From: JAGPUQ01 sp036961295
GTDB lineage: Bacteria > Pseudomonadota > Gammaproteobacteria > Pseudomonadales > Porticoccaceae
Direction: 5' to 3'
Length of the DNA: 64,000 nt
NCBI GenBank assembly: GCA_036961295.1
Contig: JBALVX010000001.1
Coordinates: 1,853,469-1,917,468 of the forward strand
In this document: positions 16,903 through 26,142 of the stretch, in pieces
Position numbering within the stretch: the first letter of the stretch is position 1
How the letters are laid out: each line of letters starts with the position of its first letter
Program-made: the position numbers and the translations under genes
Notes under the pieces: generated by a model
Databases searched by the model: none
Seen by the model: only the letters and a program-made list of their open reading frames with translations
Told to the model about the DNA's origin: nothing

Positions 16903-19900
16903 TTACTCAAGCTTATCGCTGAATATTTTCTCGACTTTAAGTTCGGGATCATCCCAAGGGCCCTCGACCCGATAACTTAAGCTGGACATTTTATTGACCT
17001 GTTTATCAAACAATCTGCTGGTCAGATAAACCCCCACCGCCGCCGGTAAACCACCCACCAATGCGGCCACCCAGGGCAAATTGGTACCCACGGGCAAGGT
17101 CGCGACCAAACGAGCATCAATGGTTTCGGACACCAGGTCGGCTTCGCCATGCAAGCGCATTTTGCCCGAGGGCATATTTACCTTAATAGGCTGGAAGGCC
17201 AGGGTGCCGCTATTAAAGGCCAGGCTGCCTTCGAGTTCATCGTAGCTCACGCCGGAATCAAAAACGTCTGAAAAATCCAGGCGCAAACGCCGCAACCAGG
17301 TATCAAAGTTAATCACCCCGATTAGCTTTATCAAGGCGTTGCCCGCGACGCCGGAAGTGCGATAAAAATTACCTTCCTTAAAGTTCAACGCAATGACTCC
17401 GTCCAATAACACCGGTTTGATTTCCCAGGGCCGCTCGGCCCAGGATAGCTCGGTAAAAAATACCGCTTCCTGACTGTTCAAGATCACCGGCATACCCCAG
17501 GATTTGAGTACACCCGCCAGGTCGTAGGTTTGCAGTGCGCCGGAAAAGTCGGTGCGATGCTGGCCATCCTGCTCTACCCAGGTCAACGCTGCCGGACTAC
17601 CGTCTGGAGCGGGTCCGGAAACCAGGCCGGTCACTTCACCAATAATATTTTCAAAGCGCACACCGCCTGCAATGTGGCGAATGGAAAATCCAAGCTCGCC
17701 AATTTCATCGTCGCCGATACGTAAACCCAGGGTGGAAAAATCTACCTCGGGTAGATCGCCGGGCAGTAATTGTCGGAGCGTGTTGTTCTCGTCATCACTA
17801 AAATCCGGCTTTGGTAACACCAAATAATCCAGGACTAACTCCAGGGGGCCTGCTTCCAAAGGCACCCCAACCTCACCTGAGACGGTGTCGCTGCTGCCAT
17901 AAAAACGCCAACTGTCGGTGTCAATACCACCGGTGGCCGTCAAATTCGGAATCAGGTAGTCGGCAATTAAGAATTCACCTACCTGCAGATCAAAGGTCGG
18001 ATTTAAGCGCTTTGGATTCCAGTTTTTGATCTCACTACCCGAAGTACCGTCAACATTAAGCGCTTGCTGCCACTGATCGAAATTAAACTTATCAAGTCTG
18101 CCTCTGATCGTTAACTTGCGCGCCTGTTCTGACGAACTATTTAAACTATCGACATCAATACCACCCAGCGCGATATCGCCCCGGATTAAATCTTTATCTT
18201 CAAGCCGAAACACCCCCGCGATGTTGTCGCCCAAGCGAGTTTCAAGCAGAGTGTGGCTCGGTTTAAAACTCAGAGTCAAATCCATTTTTTGAGTTTCGGT
18301 GCCCAGTTTATTGAGCGGTGCGGGCAACGTGGAAGTAAGACCCAATAAATCCGACGTCACTTTAAGCGTCGTCGGCGAGCCATCGACCGGAATCCGATAA
18401 CGCGCTTGATAGGCCGTATTACCTGCTAGTTGCTGCGCGACAAATGCCGGCCATATCGGTAGCGCGACCATGTTCATTTCACCGCTGGATTCAATCTCAA
18501 GATCACCGTTGTCGTGAGTGTTTAACTTCGCTGCTACGAGCTGGTCCCAAAATTTAAATTTTATCTGTTCGGCAAACAAACCACGTTGCTCGTTATAGGC
18601 AATATCGCCGTTTAGAGCTTCGAAGGCGATATCCGCTGACGCCAGACGCATATGCCCGTCGCTAATAAGCGCTGCTACGCGATAGTGTTCGCCGCGCTTG
18701 GCACGGGAAAGAGGAATGGCCAAATCCAGATCGGCCTTAACCTGACCACCCAGTTGCCACTGAGCAAGTTGTTCTACCTGAGGCTGTAGTGGCGAGTGTC
18801 GAAGAATATCAATGGCCTCCACTAGCGGTGCTCGCACGCGGGCCTTAATACCCAGTAGTGAAGACCCAGGGCTCGTGTGGAAACCGGCGTTTTGAATACG
18901 CGCTTTGCCCATGCTGCCCGAAAGCACGCGTCCCTCCACGTTGCTACCGTCCACAGACATATAGGCCGACAGTTGGGTCACCTCGGGCCAGTGAGGGTCA
19001 AACTTCAACTGCCCGTTGGCTACGCGGGCATAAACTTGAATACTGCGCCGAGAGTTGTCTTTGCCTACTAAGGGCCCTCGCCAGATAAAGCCGCCCTCCT
19101 CGATATCCATATCCCCAATGGCATCATCGAGCCAGGTTTTCAATGTGGGTTCGAGAGAGTCGGGAATAAATTGTCCGGTGTGCCGAGAGTGACTGTCGCG
19201 GAGCCCCGCGATCAAGGTCATATCGGGAACGCCTGCCTCCTTGTTCAAGGGTTGGTATAGCTCGAAAGCCGCGCGAATCGACCCCGCCTCACCGTCCATA
19301 AGCACCGGCCCACCGCCTATCGCCAGGGCCTGGCCCTGGTCAATTACGTCAACGTAAATGCGTCCTCGAGCGGGACCCACTGTCATAAAATTGTCGTACA
19401 CGCCTGGAAAACGCATGGCAAAATCGGCGTTAGTATCGAGCACCAACTCACCACTCTCACCCTCCATCGTAAAATATCCGCTTAATTCTTTGACTGCGGG
19501 CGTACTACGCCAGGAATCAAGACCAAGAAGGTCGAACTGAACCTGCACAGCAGTAATCGGAAAGGCCTCAGCGGTATTTATTTCTATATGGAAATCCCGC
19601 AGAACACCGCGTGGATTGAGCGCCGCCAATACGGCCGCTGGCTGCTGCGGCAATAACTCTGCCCTGGCGAGCAAGTCATTGGCCACCGACAAATTAAGAT
19701 GATCTATGGCGACTCTGGACTGGCCCCAGTCAGCGCCCAATTGTTGGCTGAATTCCAAGTTTATCGGTTGAATATCGGTGTCCATCCAATCGACATCGAG
19801 GCCCTGAAAACGCAAGCCCCAATCCACGCCGGGGCGCAACCAGCCGGTAATATCAGCTTTTAAATTTTTTAAAGGTTGGGCGTTTTCCACCCAGCTCAGT

Positions 19901-20826
19901 GGGATTTCGCTGGCGCTGACGTGGCCGACCATAGCCACTTCACCCTCCCTGGGTGAATCAAACCAAAGTTCCGCCGCCACATCGGTTTTAACCGCACCGA
20001 TGCGCTCCGCCCATTCCGGAGCCAGGCCGCGAAATACAATGCCGGGGGGACCACTAAAATCGATGCGATTGAAACGCAGGTAGCCGCGACCATCGAAACT
20101 TTGGGCGTCGAGCGGATCGCCCACGCCCTCCAACAGTGCGCTGGCAAATTCTTCACCGGCGACACTCAGCTTGGCGGCGACGCGATGAAAATCTCCGCTG
20201 TTCTCCGCCAACAAATCATCGGCATCAAACGTCACTTCGTCGCCGGAATAAAAGTGCAGTACCACCTGAGCTTTAGCAATGCGAATGCGCTTGCTGTCGG
20301 TCAACATCTGCACCACGCGCCGCAAACCCTCGTCATCTGCTTCAGCGTCCGGAGTAGAAAGGCCACTAAGCGACCACTTGCCCTCCGCATCTTCTACCAA
20401 GGTAAAACTTGCCTGACCGATAGCGAGTTCTTCCCAAATCAAATTAACAGCAAGCATACTGCGAAATAAATCCAGCTTCGCACTGATTTTATCGATCTGA
20501 AAAGCAGCATCGGGGAAATCCCCGTCGGTGGAGGGGGATGCTGCAGCTGAGGAATTTAATGCCCCCTCAGCAGGCAGCTCCATCGAGCGTAACTCCAAAC
20601 CTTCCACGCTCAAACGCGGTGAAAACCGCTGCCATTCTCCGTTCAGCGATTGCGTAGTCACTTCAACACCCAAACGCTCGGACAGAAAATCGTTAATGGT
20701 GACCTGGTAGCTATCGAGACGGGGTAACAACTGTCGACCCAAAACCACGAGCACCGCGTAGACGATGACAATAAAAGCCAACACCACCCAAAGGGCTCGT
20801 ACGCTATGACGCCACAGCCTGGCCAA
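16903..20826 (-). CDS. yhdP: YhdP-type AsmA-like envelope protein
   Basis: This is a 1307-residue protein with one N-terminal membrane helix (about residues 10-33) and a very long beta-rich periplasmic region, ending with the AsmA-like C-terminal block. Together with its place after rng, this identifies YhdP. YhdP and its paralogues TamB and YdbH form hydrophobic-groove bridges that move phospholipids between the inner and outer membranes. The best start is TTG 20826, directly before the hydrophobic helix; no ATG lies in a better position. It is 67 bp downstream of rng and almost touches nit, suggesting one transcript. Confidence 0.9.
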   Translation of the reverse strand: MARLWRHSVRALWVVLAFIVIVYAVLVVLGRQLLPRLDSYQVTINDFLSERLGVEVTTQSLNGEWQRFSPRLSVEGLELRSMELPAEGALNSSAAASPSTDGDFPDAAFQIDKISAKLDLFRSMLAVNLIWEELAIGQASFTLVEDAEGKWSLSGLSTPDAEADDEGLRRVVQMLTDSKRIRIAKAQVVLHFYSGDEVTFDADDLLAENSGDFHRVAAKLSVAGEEFASALLEGVGDPLDAQSFDGRGYLRFNRIDFSGPPGIVFRGLAPEWAERIGAVKTDVAAELWFDSPREGEVAMVGHVSASEIPLSWVENAQPLKNLKADITGWLRPGVDWGLRFQGLDVDWMDTDIQPINLEFSQQLGADWGQSRVAIDHLNLSVANDLLARAELLPQQPAAVLAALNPRGVLRDFHIEINTAEAFPITAVQVQFDLLGLDSWRSTPAVKELSGYFTMEGESGELVLDTNADFAMRFPGVYDNFMTVGPARGRIYVDVIDQGQALAIGGGPVLMDGEAGSIRAAFELYQPLNKEAGVPDMTLIAGLRDSHSRHTGQFIPDSLEPTLKTWLDDAIGDMDIEEGGFIWRGPLVGKDNSRRSIQVYARVANGQLKFDPHWPEVTQLSAYMSVDGSNVEGRVLSGSMGKARIQNAGFHTSPGSSLLGIKARVRAPLVEAIDILRHSPLQPQVEQLAQWQLGGQVKADLDLAIPLSRAKRGEHYRVAALISDGHMRLASADIAFEALNGDIAYNEQRGLFAEQIKFKFWDQLVAAKLNTHDNGDLEIESSGEMNMVALPIWPAFVAQQLAGNTAYQARYRIPVDGSPTTLKVTSDLLGLTSTLPAPLNKLGTETQKMDLTLSFKPSHTLLETRLGDNIAGVFRLEDKDLIRGDIALGGIDVDSLNSSSEQARKLTIRGRLDKFNFDQWQQALNVDGTSGSEIKNWNPKRLNPTFDLQVGEFLIADYLIPNLTATGGIDTDSWRFYGSSDTVSGEVGVPLEAGPLELVLDYLVLPKPDFSDDENNTLRQLLPGDLPEVDFSTLGLRIGDDEIGELGFSIRHIAGGVRFENIIGEVTGLVSGPAPDGSPAALTWVEQDGQHRTDFSGALQTYDLAGVLKSWGMPVILNSQEAVFFTELSWAERPWEIKPVLLDGVIALNFKEGNFYRTSGVAGNALIKLIGVINFDTWLRRLRLDFSDVFDSGVSYDELEGSLAFNSGTLAFQPIKVNMPSGKMRLHGEADLVSETIDARLVATLPVGTNLPWVAALVGGLPAAVGVYLTSRLFDKQVNKMSSLSYRVEGPWDDPELKVEKIFSDKLE

Positions 20827-20893
20827 TATCTAAGCCCTCACCGCCAGTAGTCTCAACGCTATAAAATAACGGTATAAATATTCGCGTTGAAAT

Positions 20894-22375
20894 TTACATG
20901 GGAACAATATCGTATTGCTCCTGGCTGTATTGATCCTCGACCCTAAATTCGATAGGCCGTCCGGTAAACGCTTCCAGGTCCGCAACGTCAGTGGCATTTT
21001 CTGACAGCAGTCGATCAACCACCGAATGCGAGGCCAGCACCAAAATCTTCTTACACTCAAAAGTACGCGCCTCGCGTAAAATCTCTCGAAAAATTTCAAA
21101 GGTTACGGTTTCTGCAGATTTTATATAGCCCTTGCCATCGCATACCGAACACGCCTCACACAACTGTTGCCGTAAGTTCTCGCTGGTGCGCTTGCGAGTC
21201 ATTTCCACCAAACCGAGTTCAGACACACCGGTAATATTCATCTTTGCTTTGTCGTCAGACAGCGCATGCTCAAAAGTGCGCAGCACCTGTCGCCGATGCT
21301 CTTCATTCAACATATCGATAAAATCGAGAATGATAATTCCACCGAGATTACGCAACCGCAGTTGCCGGGCAATGGTATTGGCTGCCTCCATATTGGTTTT
21401 AAAAATAGTTTGTTCGAGGTTGCGATGCCCGGTGTAAGAACCGGTATTAACGTCGATGGTAGTCATGGCTTCGGTTTGATCGATGACCAGATAACCGCCG
21501 GATTTTAAATCGACTCGTCGCTCCAACGCGCGGGAAATTTCATCTTCCACCCCATACAAATAAAATAATGGTCGATCATCGGTATAGAGTTCAATTAATT
21601 TTTGGATATCCGAATCGAAGTATTCGGTAAATTGAATCAGCAGGTCAAAAACTTCCTGAGAATCCACTCTGATTTTATCGATACCCTCGGGGCTTAAATC
21701 TCGCAAGGTACGTTTTGCAATGGGTAAATCCTGGTAAAGCATCCCGACTTTTTCAGCCCTGGAAATTTGTTTTTCGACATACTCCCACAGCCGTTTCAGA
21801 AATAAAATTTCCGCCCCCAGCTCTACCCGAGTCATACCCTCGGCCACGGTGCGAATAATATAACCATGGGGCCCGCCGTCGAAGGCATGTTCGGCGATGG
21901 CATTTTCTAATTCACTACGCAGGCGCTCGCGTTCCTGTTCATCTTCCAGGCGCTGAGAAATACCAATGTGATCCGTCTTCGGCATATAAACCAAATAGCG
22001 CGATGACACCGAAAGATAAGTGGTGAGTCGTGGACCTTTGGTGCCGATAGGATCTTTGAGTACCTGCACCGGCAACATTTCGCCTTCGCGCAACACGTCA
22101 CGGATATCTCGGTCTGCGCTATTAGCGCGATCGACGGCTTCGCCATTTCTGGCGCGCAAATCGCCAACGTGAATAAAACCGGCTTTATCCATGCCTATAT
22201 CGATAAACGCGGCCTGCATGCCCGGCATCACTCGCAGCACTTTACCCAGATAAATACTGCCGACCAAACCGCGTTTTTGAGCCCGCTCGATATTAATTTC
22301 CAGCAGTACGCCATTATCAACCCGGGCCACCCGGGTTTCCGAGGGCGTAACATTAATTAGCACTTCTGAACTCAT
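20894..22375 (-). CDS. rng: ribonuclease G
   Basis: RNase G is an endoribonuclease that matures 16S rRNA and degrades some mRNAs. The N terminus VLINVTPSETRVA matches the family, an S1 domain follows, the catalytic region holds two aspartates in TTIDVNTG and ILDFIDM, and the zinc-link motif CEACSVCDGKG is present. I place the start at ATG 22375 (MSSEVL), which overlaps the maf stop as ATGA, rather than at an upstream start 18 bases earlier. The length is then 493 residues, close to the Escherichia coli enzyme. Confidence 0.95.
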   Translation of the reverse strand: MSSEVLINVTPSETRVARVDNGVLLEINIERAQKRGLVGSIYLGKVLRVMPGMQAAFIDIGMDKAGFIHVGDLRARNGEAVDRANSADRDIRDVLREGEMLPVQVLKDPIGTKGPRLTTYLSVSSRYLVYMPKTDHIGISQRLEDEQERERLRSELENAIAEHAFDGGPHGYIIRTVAEGMTRVELGAEILFLKRLWEYVEKQISRAEKVGMLYQDLPIAKRTLRDLSPEGIDKIRVDSQEVFDLLIQFTEYFDSDIQKLIELYTDDRPLFYLYGVEDEISRALERRVDLKSGGYLVIDQTEAMTTIDVNTGSYTGHRNLEQTIFKTNMEAANTIARQLRLRNLGGIIILDFIDMLNEEHRRQVLRTFEHALSDDKAKMNITGVSELGLVEMTRKRTSENLRQQLCEACSVCDGKGYIKSAETVTFEIFREILREARTFECKKILVLASHSVVDRLLSENATDVADLEAFTGRPIEFRVEDQYSQEQYDIVPM

Positions 22376-23040
22376 AGCCCGCTCAACCCACAAGGAATAT
22401 TATATGTTTGCAATAGTGTATAGGTTTCTGCCACGGGAAGCCCCACCACGCTCGAATAACTACCCACGAGATGTGTGACAAAGACGCTGCCAAGTCCCTG
22501 TATCGCGTAAGCACCCGCCTTGCCCTCCGGTTCACCGCTACGCCAGTAGGCGTGGCATTCGGATTCGCTTAATACTCGGAACGTGACTTCAGTTTTCACC
22601 AGTCTGGATTCACTCATCGGCGCTGTGGTGTCGCCGGCAACCATAACAAGCGCCGATAGTACGCGATGGGTTTTGCCAGACAGCGCCATTAACATTTCAA
22701 CAGCGTGATTTTCGGATTCGGGTTTGCCGAAAATGTGTTCGCCAGCAGGCTTTTGCTCCGGGGCGATAACGGCCGTGTCGGCACCCAGTACTGGAAGTCT
22801 CCGGCCAGAGCTATCCCCATCAGCTGAGCGTCGATAGACTGCTTCGGCTTTGCCGCGAGCCATGCGCAAGACGTACTCACTGGGACATTCATTGGGCGCT
22901 GGCGTTTCATCAATATCTGCAGGCACAACCCTGAAGCGAGTGCGCATACTGGAAAGTAATTGTTGTCGCCGAGGCGATGCCGAGGCCAGAATAAAGTCGG
23001 CATCCTCGGGTTGATCAACCGGGCCGAAGTCAGAGCTCAT
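22372..23040 (-). CDS. maf: Maf-family nucleotide pyrophosphatase
   Basis: Maf proteins hydrolyse dTTP, UTP or modified nucleotides, a house-cleaning function often linked to septum control. The family signature ILASASPRRQQLL lies near the N terminus, and the catalytic aspartate motif VLGADTAV follows. A longer reading frame starts upstream at 23289 inside mreD, but ATG 23040 (MSSDFG) is correct because it begins just before the signature and 8 bp after the mreD stop. The stop overlaps the rng start by four bases. Confidence 0.9.
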   Translation of the reverse strand: MSSDFGPVDQPEDADFILASASPRRQQLLSSMRTRFRVVPADIDETPAPNECPSEYVLRMARGKAEAVYRRSADGDSSGRRLPVLGADTAVIAPEQKPAGEHIFGKPESENHAVEMLMALSGKTHRVLSALVMVAGDTTAPMSESRLVKTEVTFRVLSESECHAYWRSGEPEGKAGAYAIQGLGSVFVTHLVGSYSSVVGLPVAETYTLLQTYNIPCGLSGL

Positions 23041-23048
23041 CGGTAAAG

Positions 23049-23528
23049 TTACAAAGAGCGCCGATGTAGGCGACCCAGTACACCGGCGATAAATGGCCAA
23101 ACCAGGATGGCGCTCAAGGCGGGATAAAGCAGGGCCAACTGCAAAGCACCACCGTGTATCGCCAGATCTATAGCCACCGATATCAGTTGGTAGACCACGA
23201 CTAATCCAGCTATTAATAGACACTGATGAAAGATGGTGAAGTGTAGCAAGCGGTGTTCCAGAGTCTGCGCCCAATAAGCCGTCACGCAAAATGCCATGGC
23301 GGATTCTCCTGCCGGCGCACCGCTGACAAAATCCACCAATAAGCCCAGCGTAAACGCAAAGACCAGGCCGAAGGTTTGCGGCTCAAACAACAACCAGTAC
23401 AAAGCAACCAGCAGAACGATGGGCGGCTTCCAGTACAACCACTCACTGCGCCCGGCGCCAAAACTGAAGACCAGAGCCACTAGCAGGCTAGTCAACACCA
23501 GAACTAGTGATAGTCGCCTAGTCGACAT
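23049..23528 (-). CDS. mreD: rod shape-determining protein MreD
   Basis: This is a 159-residue inner-membrane protein with about five hydrophobic helices and the MreD pattern FSFGAGRSEWLYWKPP near the N terminus. MreD is part of the elongasome with MreB, MreC, RodA and PBP2. It overlaps the mreC 3' end by 11 bp and precedes maf. Confidence 0.92.
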   Translation of the reverse strand: MSTRRLSLVLVLTSLLVALVFSFGAGRSEWLYWKPPIVLLVALYWLLFEPQTFGLVFAFTLGLLVDFVSGAPAGESAMAFCVTAYWAQTLEHRLLHFTIFHQCLLIAGLVVVYQLISVAIDLAIHGGALQLALLYPALSAILVWPFIAGVLGRLHRRSL

Positions 23529-24393
23529 CGGCTTTATCTCTCTCGTTATTATTTATGTCACCATCAATATCACTGTCGATGCCACCACGAGGAACCGGGT
23601 TAACTTCAGTAAATAACAGCAACAGGTGACGACTGCGATTCAGTTGTGCGGTCGGCAGCACCGTGACTTCCACAAAGTCCTGTCCGGATTTGCGTTCGAT
23701 GGTTGCAACTCTACCCACCGGATAACCGGCCGGAAAACGCCCGCCAAGACCCGAGCTCAGCAACAGGTCGTGCTCCTTAATATTTAGTGTTGGCGGTACA
23801 TGGCGTAGCTGCAGGCGCTGATAATCTCCGGTACCTTCGGCGATAAGACGCGTGCCAAATTCTGCTATCTGTACCGGTATTGCGTGACGCGCATCGCTGA
23901 TTAACATCACCTGGGAGCGATCGTTGTCAACGGCAATCACCTGGCCCATTAAACCATCGCCATCAAGCACCGCCTGGCCTACAAACACGCCGTCCCGCGC
24001 ACCGCGATTGATGGTTACCTGGTGACGTAGAGGCATGGTGGACACGCCAATTAGCTCGGCGACCAGCACACGGGTTTTGAGTAATTCCCGCGCGCTGAGC
24101 AGATTTCGCAGTCGAGCATTTTCCACAGAGAGATCGACGACGCGCTGAACCTCTCCTTTCAGCACCAACACTTCCGTTTTAAGACGCTGATTGTCGGCCA
24201 CGAGTTCGCTGCGACTCAATAGATTTTGATCGCTCCACTTGGCAACATTAGAAGGGGTATTACTCAACCAGCGTAGCGGTTGCGCCGCGCTGTCTATCCA
24301 GGCCCGGGTGGGGTCAAGCCAGCGGGTATTGCGATCCACAAATAACAGCGCCAGGGCCAGCGCCAGCAGCACCAGCATGCCTGGTGCCGTCAT
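23518..24393 (-). CDS. mreC: rod shape-determining protein MreC
   Basis: MreC has one N-terminal membrane helix, a coiled coil (about residues 60-95, LKTEVLVLKGEVQRVVDL) and the tandem beta-barrel periplasmic domain. It links cytoplasmic MreB to wall-synthesis enzymes. ATG 24393 leaves a very short cytoplasmic segment; a non-ATG start a few codons upstream, near a GAGAGGAAG element, is possible. The last 20 residues are a DIDGDINNN-type low-complexity tail built from 12-bp repeats. Confidence 0.92.
   Translation of the reverse strand: MTAPGMLVLLALALALLFVDRNTRWLDPTRAWIDSAAQPLRWLSNTPSNVAKWSDQNLLSRSELVADNQRLKTEVLVLKGEVQRVVDLSVENARLRNLLSARELLKTRVLVAELIGVSTMPLRHQVTINRGARDGVFVGQAVLDGDGLMGQVIAVDNDRSQVMLISDARHAIPVQIAEFGTRLIAEGTGDYQRLQLRHVPPTLNIKEHDLLLSSGLGGRFPAGYPVGRVATIERKSGQDFVEVTVLPTAQLNRSRHLLLLFTEVNPVPRGGIDSDIDGDINNNERDKADVD
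23548..23583 (-). repeat. 12-bp tandem repeat x3 at the mreC 3' end
   Basis: Three degenerate 12-bp units encode GIDS-DIDG-DINN near the MreC C terminus, shortly before the mreD start. The frame is preserved. Confidence 0.55.
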
Positions 24394-24454
24394 CCGTTTA
24401 CTAAACAGCTTCCTCTCTATTTCGAGCTACTCCACTAGCGTGTGCGAACGATGG

Positions 24455-25489
24455 TCAGGAAGCCAGGATATCCAGACTGCGTAGATCCATCATTTGCAAA
24501 GCGACACCACCGCCCCGAGCGACACAGGTGAGCGGGTCTTCGGCAATAATGACCGGCAATCCGGTTTCGTGAGTCAGTAATAAATCGATGTCGCGCAACA
24601 AGGCTCCACCACCGGTTAACACTATGCCACTCTCGGCAATATCCGAAGCTAACTCGGGAGGCGACTGCTCGAGCACCCGCTTCACCGCCTGAATAATGGC
24701 CGTTAATGGCTCCTGCAACGATTCGAGAATTTCATCGCCGCTAAGCGTAAAGCTTTTGGGTACACCCTCGGCCAGATTGCGCCCGCGCACATCGATCTCG
24801 CGAACTTCCTTGCTGGGATAGGCCCCACCAATTTCCATCTTGATGCGCTCTGCCGTGGTGTCGCCAATCACGCTGCCGTACTTGCGGCGCACATAGTTGG
24901 TAATGGCTTCATCAAAGCGGTCGCCACCAATGCGAATGGAATCGGAATGCACCACGCCATTGAGGGATAAAATTGCAATTTCGGTGGTACCACCACCAAT
25001 GTCTACCACCATGGAACCGCAGGCTTCCTCCACCGGCAAACCCGCGCCGATAGCAGCGGCCATGGGTTCTTCAATCAAAAACACCTCTCTGGCTCCCGCG
25101 CGTTCGGCAGATTCACGAATCGCACGTTTTTCAACTTCGGTCGCCAGGCAAGGTACACAGACTAGGACCCGAGGACTGGGAGGGATTAGACTGTTGGCAT
25201 GCACTTTTTTAATAAAGTACTGCAGCATTTTCTCAGTGACCTGAAAATTAGCAATCACCCCGTCTTTTAATGGTCGTATCGCGGTGATATTTCCGGGCGT
25301 GCGCCCTAGCATGCGCTTGGCTTCAACGCCCACCGCACGCACTGATTTTTGACCGTGATTAGTGTGGATAGCAACCACCGAAGGCTCGTTCAACACGATG
25401 CCTTTATCGGGGATATAGATCAAGGTATTCGCGGTACCCAAGTCGATCGACAGGTCGTTAGAGAACATGCCGCGTAAACGTTTAATCAT
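24455..25489 (-). CDS. mreB: rod shape-determining actin-like protein MreB
   Basis: MreB polymerises under the inner membrane and guides lateral wall synthesis. The actin-fold phosphate loops IDLGTANTLIY (near residue 16) and VVDIGGGTTEIA (near 165) and the LTGGGALL motif near 290 are all intact. At 344 residues it has the standard length. It is the first gene of the mreBCD-maf-rng-yhdP-nit run. Its promoter must lie in the 260-bp spacer shared with gatC. Confidence 0.97.
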   Translation of the reverse strand: MIKRLRGMFSNDLSIDLGTANTLIYIPDKGIVLNEPSVVAIHTNHGQKSVRAVGVEAKRMLGRTPGNITAIRPLKDGVIANFQVTEKMLQYFIKKVHANSLIPPSPRVLVCVPCLATEVEKRAIRESAERAGAREVFLIEEPMAAAIGAGLPVEEACGSMVVDIGGGTTEIAILSLNGVVHSDSIRIGGDRFDEAITNYVRRKYGSVIGDTTAERIKMEIGGAYPSKEVREIDVRGRNLAEGVPKSFTLSGDEILESLQEPLTAIIQAVKRVLEQSPPELASDIAESGIVLTGGGALLRDIDLLLTHETGLPVIIAEDPLTCVARGGGVALQMMDLRSLDILAS

Positions 25490-25575
25490 CTGGTCATTTT
25501 TCCTGCAGTAACTTTGGGTTCAGATTGCGGCTCAAAGCCGGGATCAGATTCGGGTTTATTTATGAGTAGCACATC

Positions 25576-25613
25576 CACGTAGCGCACGTAGCCGCACGTA
25601 ACCGCACGTAGTG
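25576..25613. repeat. 9-10 bp tandem repeat x4 between mreB and gatC
   Basis: Four successive CACGTA-led units of 9-10 bp lie in the divergent spacer. CACGTA is close to an E-box-like palindrome, but regular tandem spacing suggests duplication rather than an operator cluster. Confidence 0.7.
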
Positions 25614-25749
25614 ACAGCCCAGCAGCAGAATACGGCTCTACGAGCCTAAACACAGGAACTCTAACAACGCTAAGGATTCAGGGCAACCGCCAAATATGGT
25701 AATCTGCATCGCCTCGTAAGGGGCGCTCACAACGAAGGGAAACTATAGC

Positions 25750-26037
25750 ATGACCATTGAACGTGCCGATATTGAAAAACTCGCAAAATTGGCCCAAATC
25801 GGCATTACCGAAGAGAACATAGCCGCAACCACCAACAGTATTAATAGTGTACTGACTCTGGTGGATCAACTACAGGCGGCCGACACCACCGCAGTGGAGC
25901 CCATGGCCAACCCTTTAGATGCCACGCAGCGCTTACGCGCCGACACCGTAAGCGAAGCCAATTGCCGGGAAAACTTCCAAAACATTGCCCCGGCGGTAGC
26001 CGACGGACTGTATTTGGTGCCCCGCGTTATCGAGTAA
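25750..26037 (+). CDS. gatC: Asp-tRNA(Asn)/Glu-tRNA(Gln) amidotransferase subunit C
   Basis: This 95-residue GatC is the small belt subunit that stabilises GatA-GatB. It has the family pattern ending in FQNIAPAVADGLYLVPRVIE. An AAGGGA site lies 9 bp before ATG 25750. The GatCAB complex amidates misacylated tRNA, which implies that at least one of Asn-tRNA or Gln-tRNA is made indirectly. It is the first gene of gatCAB. Confidence 0.95.
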   Translation: MTIERADIEKLAKLAQIGITEENIAATTNSINSVLTLVDQLQAADTTAVEPMANPLDATQRLRADTVSEANCRENFQNIAPAVADGLYLVPRVIE

Positions 26038-26092
26038 GGGCGCCAAAACAGCCAGACCCTGCACCCCAACCATCGGCTCTCAACACTACGAG

Positions 26093-26134
26093 AGCCAATT
26101 TACGATGGTCAATTTACGATAGCCAATTAACGAT
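26093..26134. repeat. 14-bp tandem repeat x3 between gatC and gatA
   Basis: Three units close to AGCCAATTTACGAT fill the gatC-gatA spacer and end 8 bp before the gatA start. A 7-bp hairpin (26075-26081 with 26090-26096) overlaps the first unit. Units 1 and 3 differ by a single base. Confidence 0.85.
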
Positions 26135-26142
26135 AGAAAGAC

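Noticed and set aside
23041..23289. N-terminal extension of Maf
   Set aside because: It lies inside mreD and precedes the Maf signature with unrelated residues; ATG 23040 is correct.
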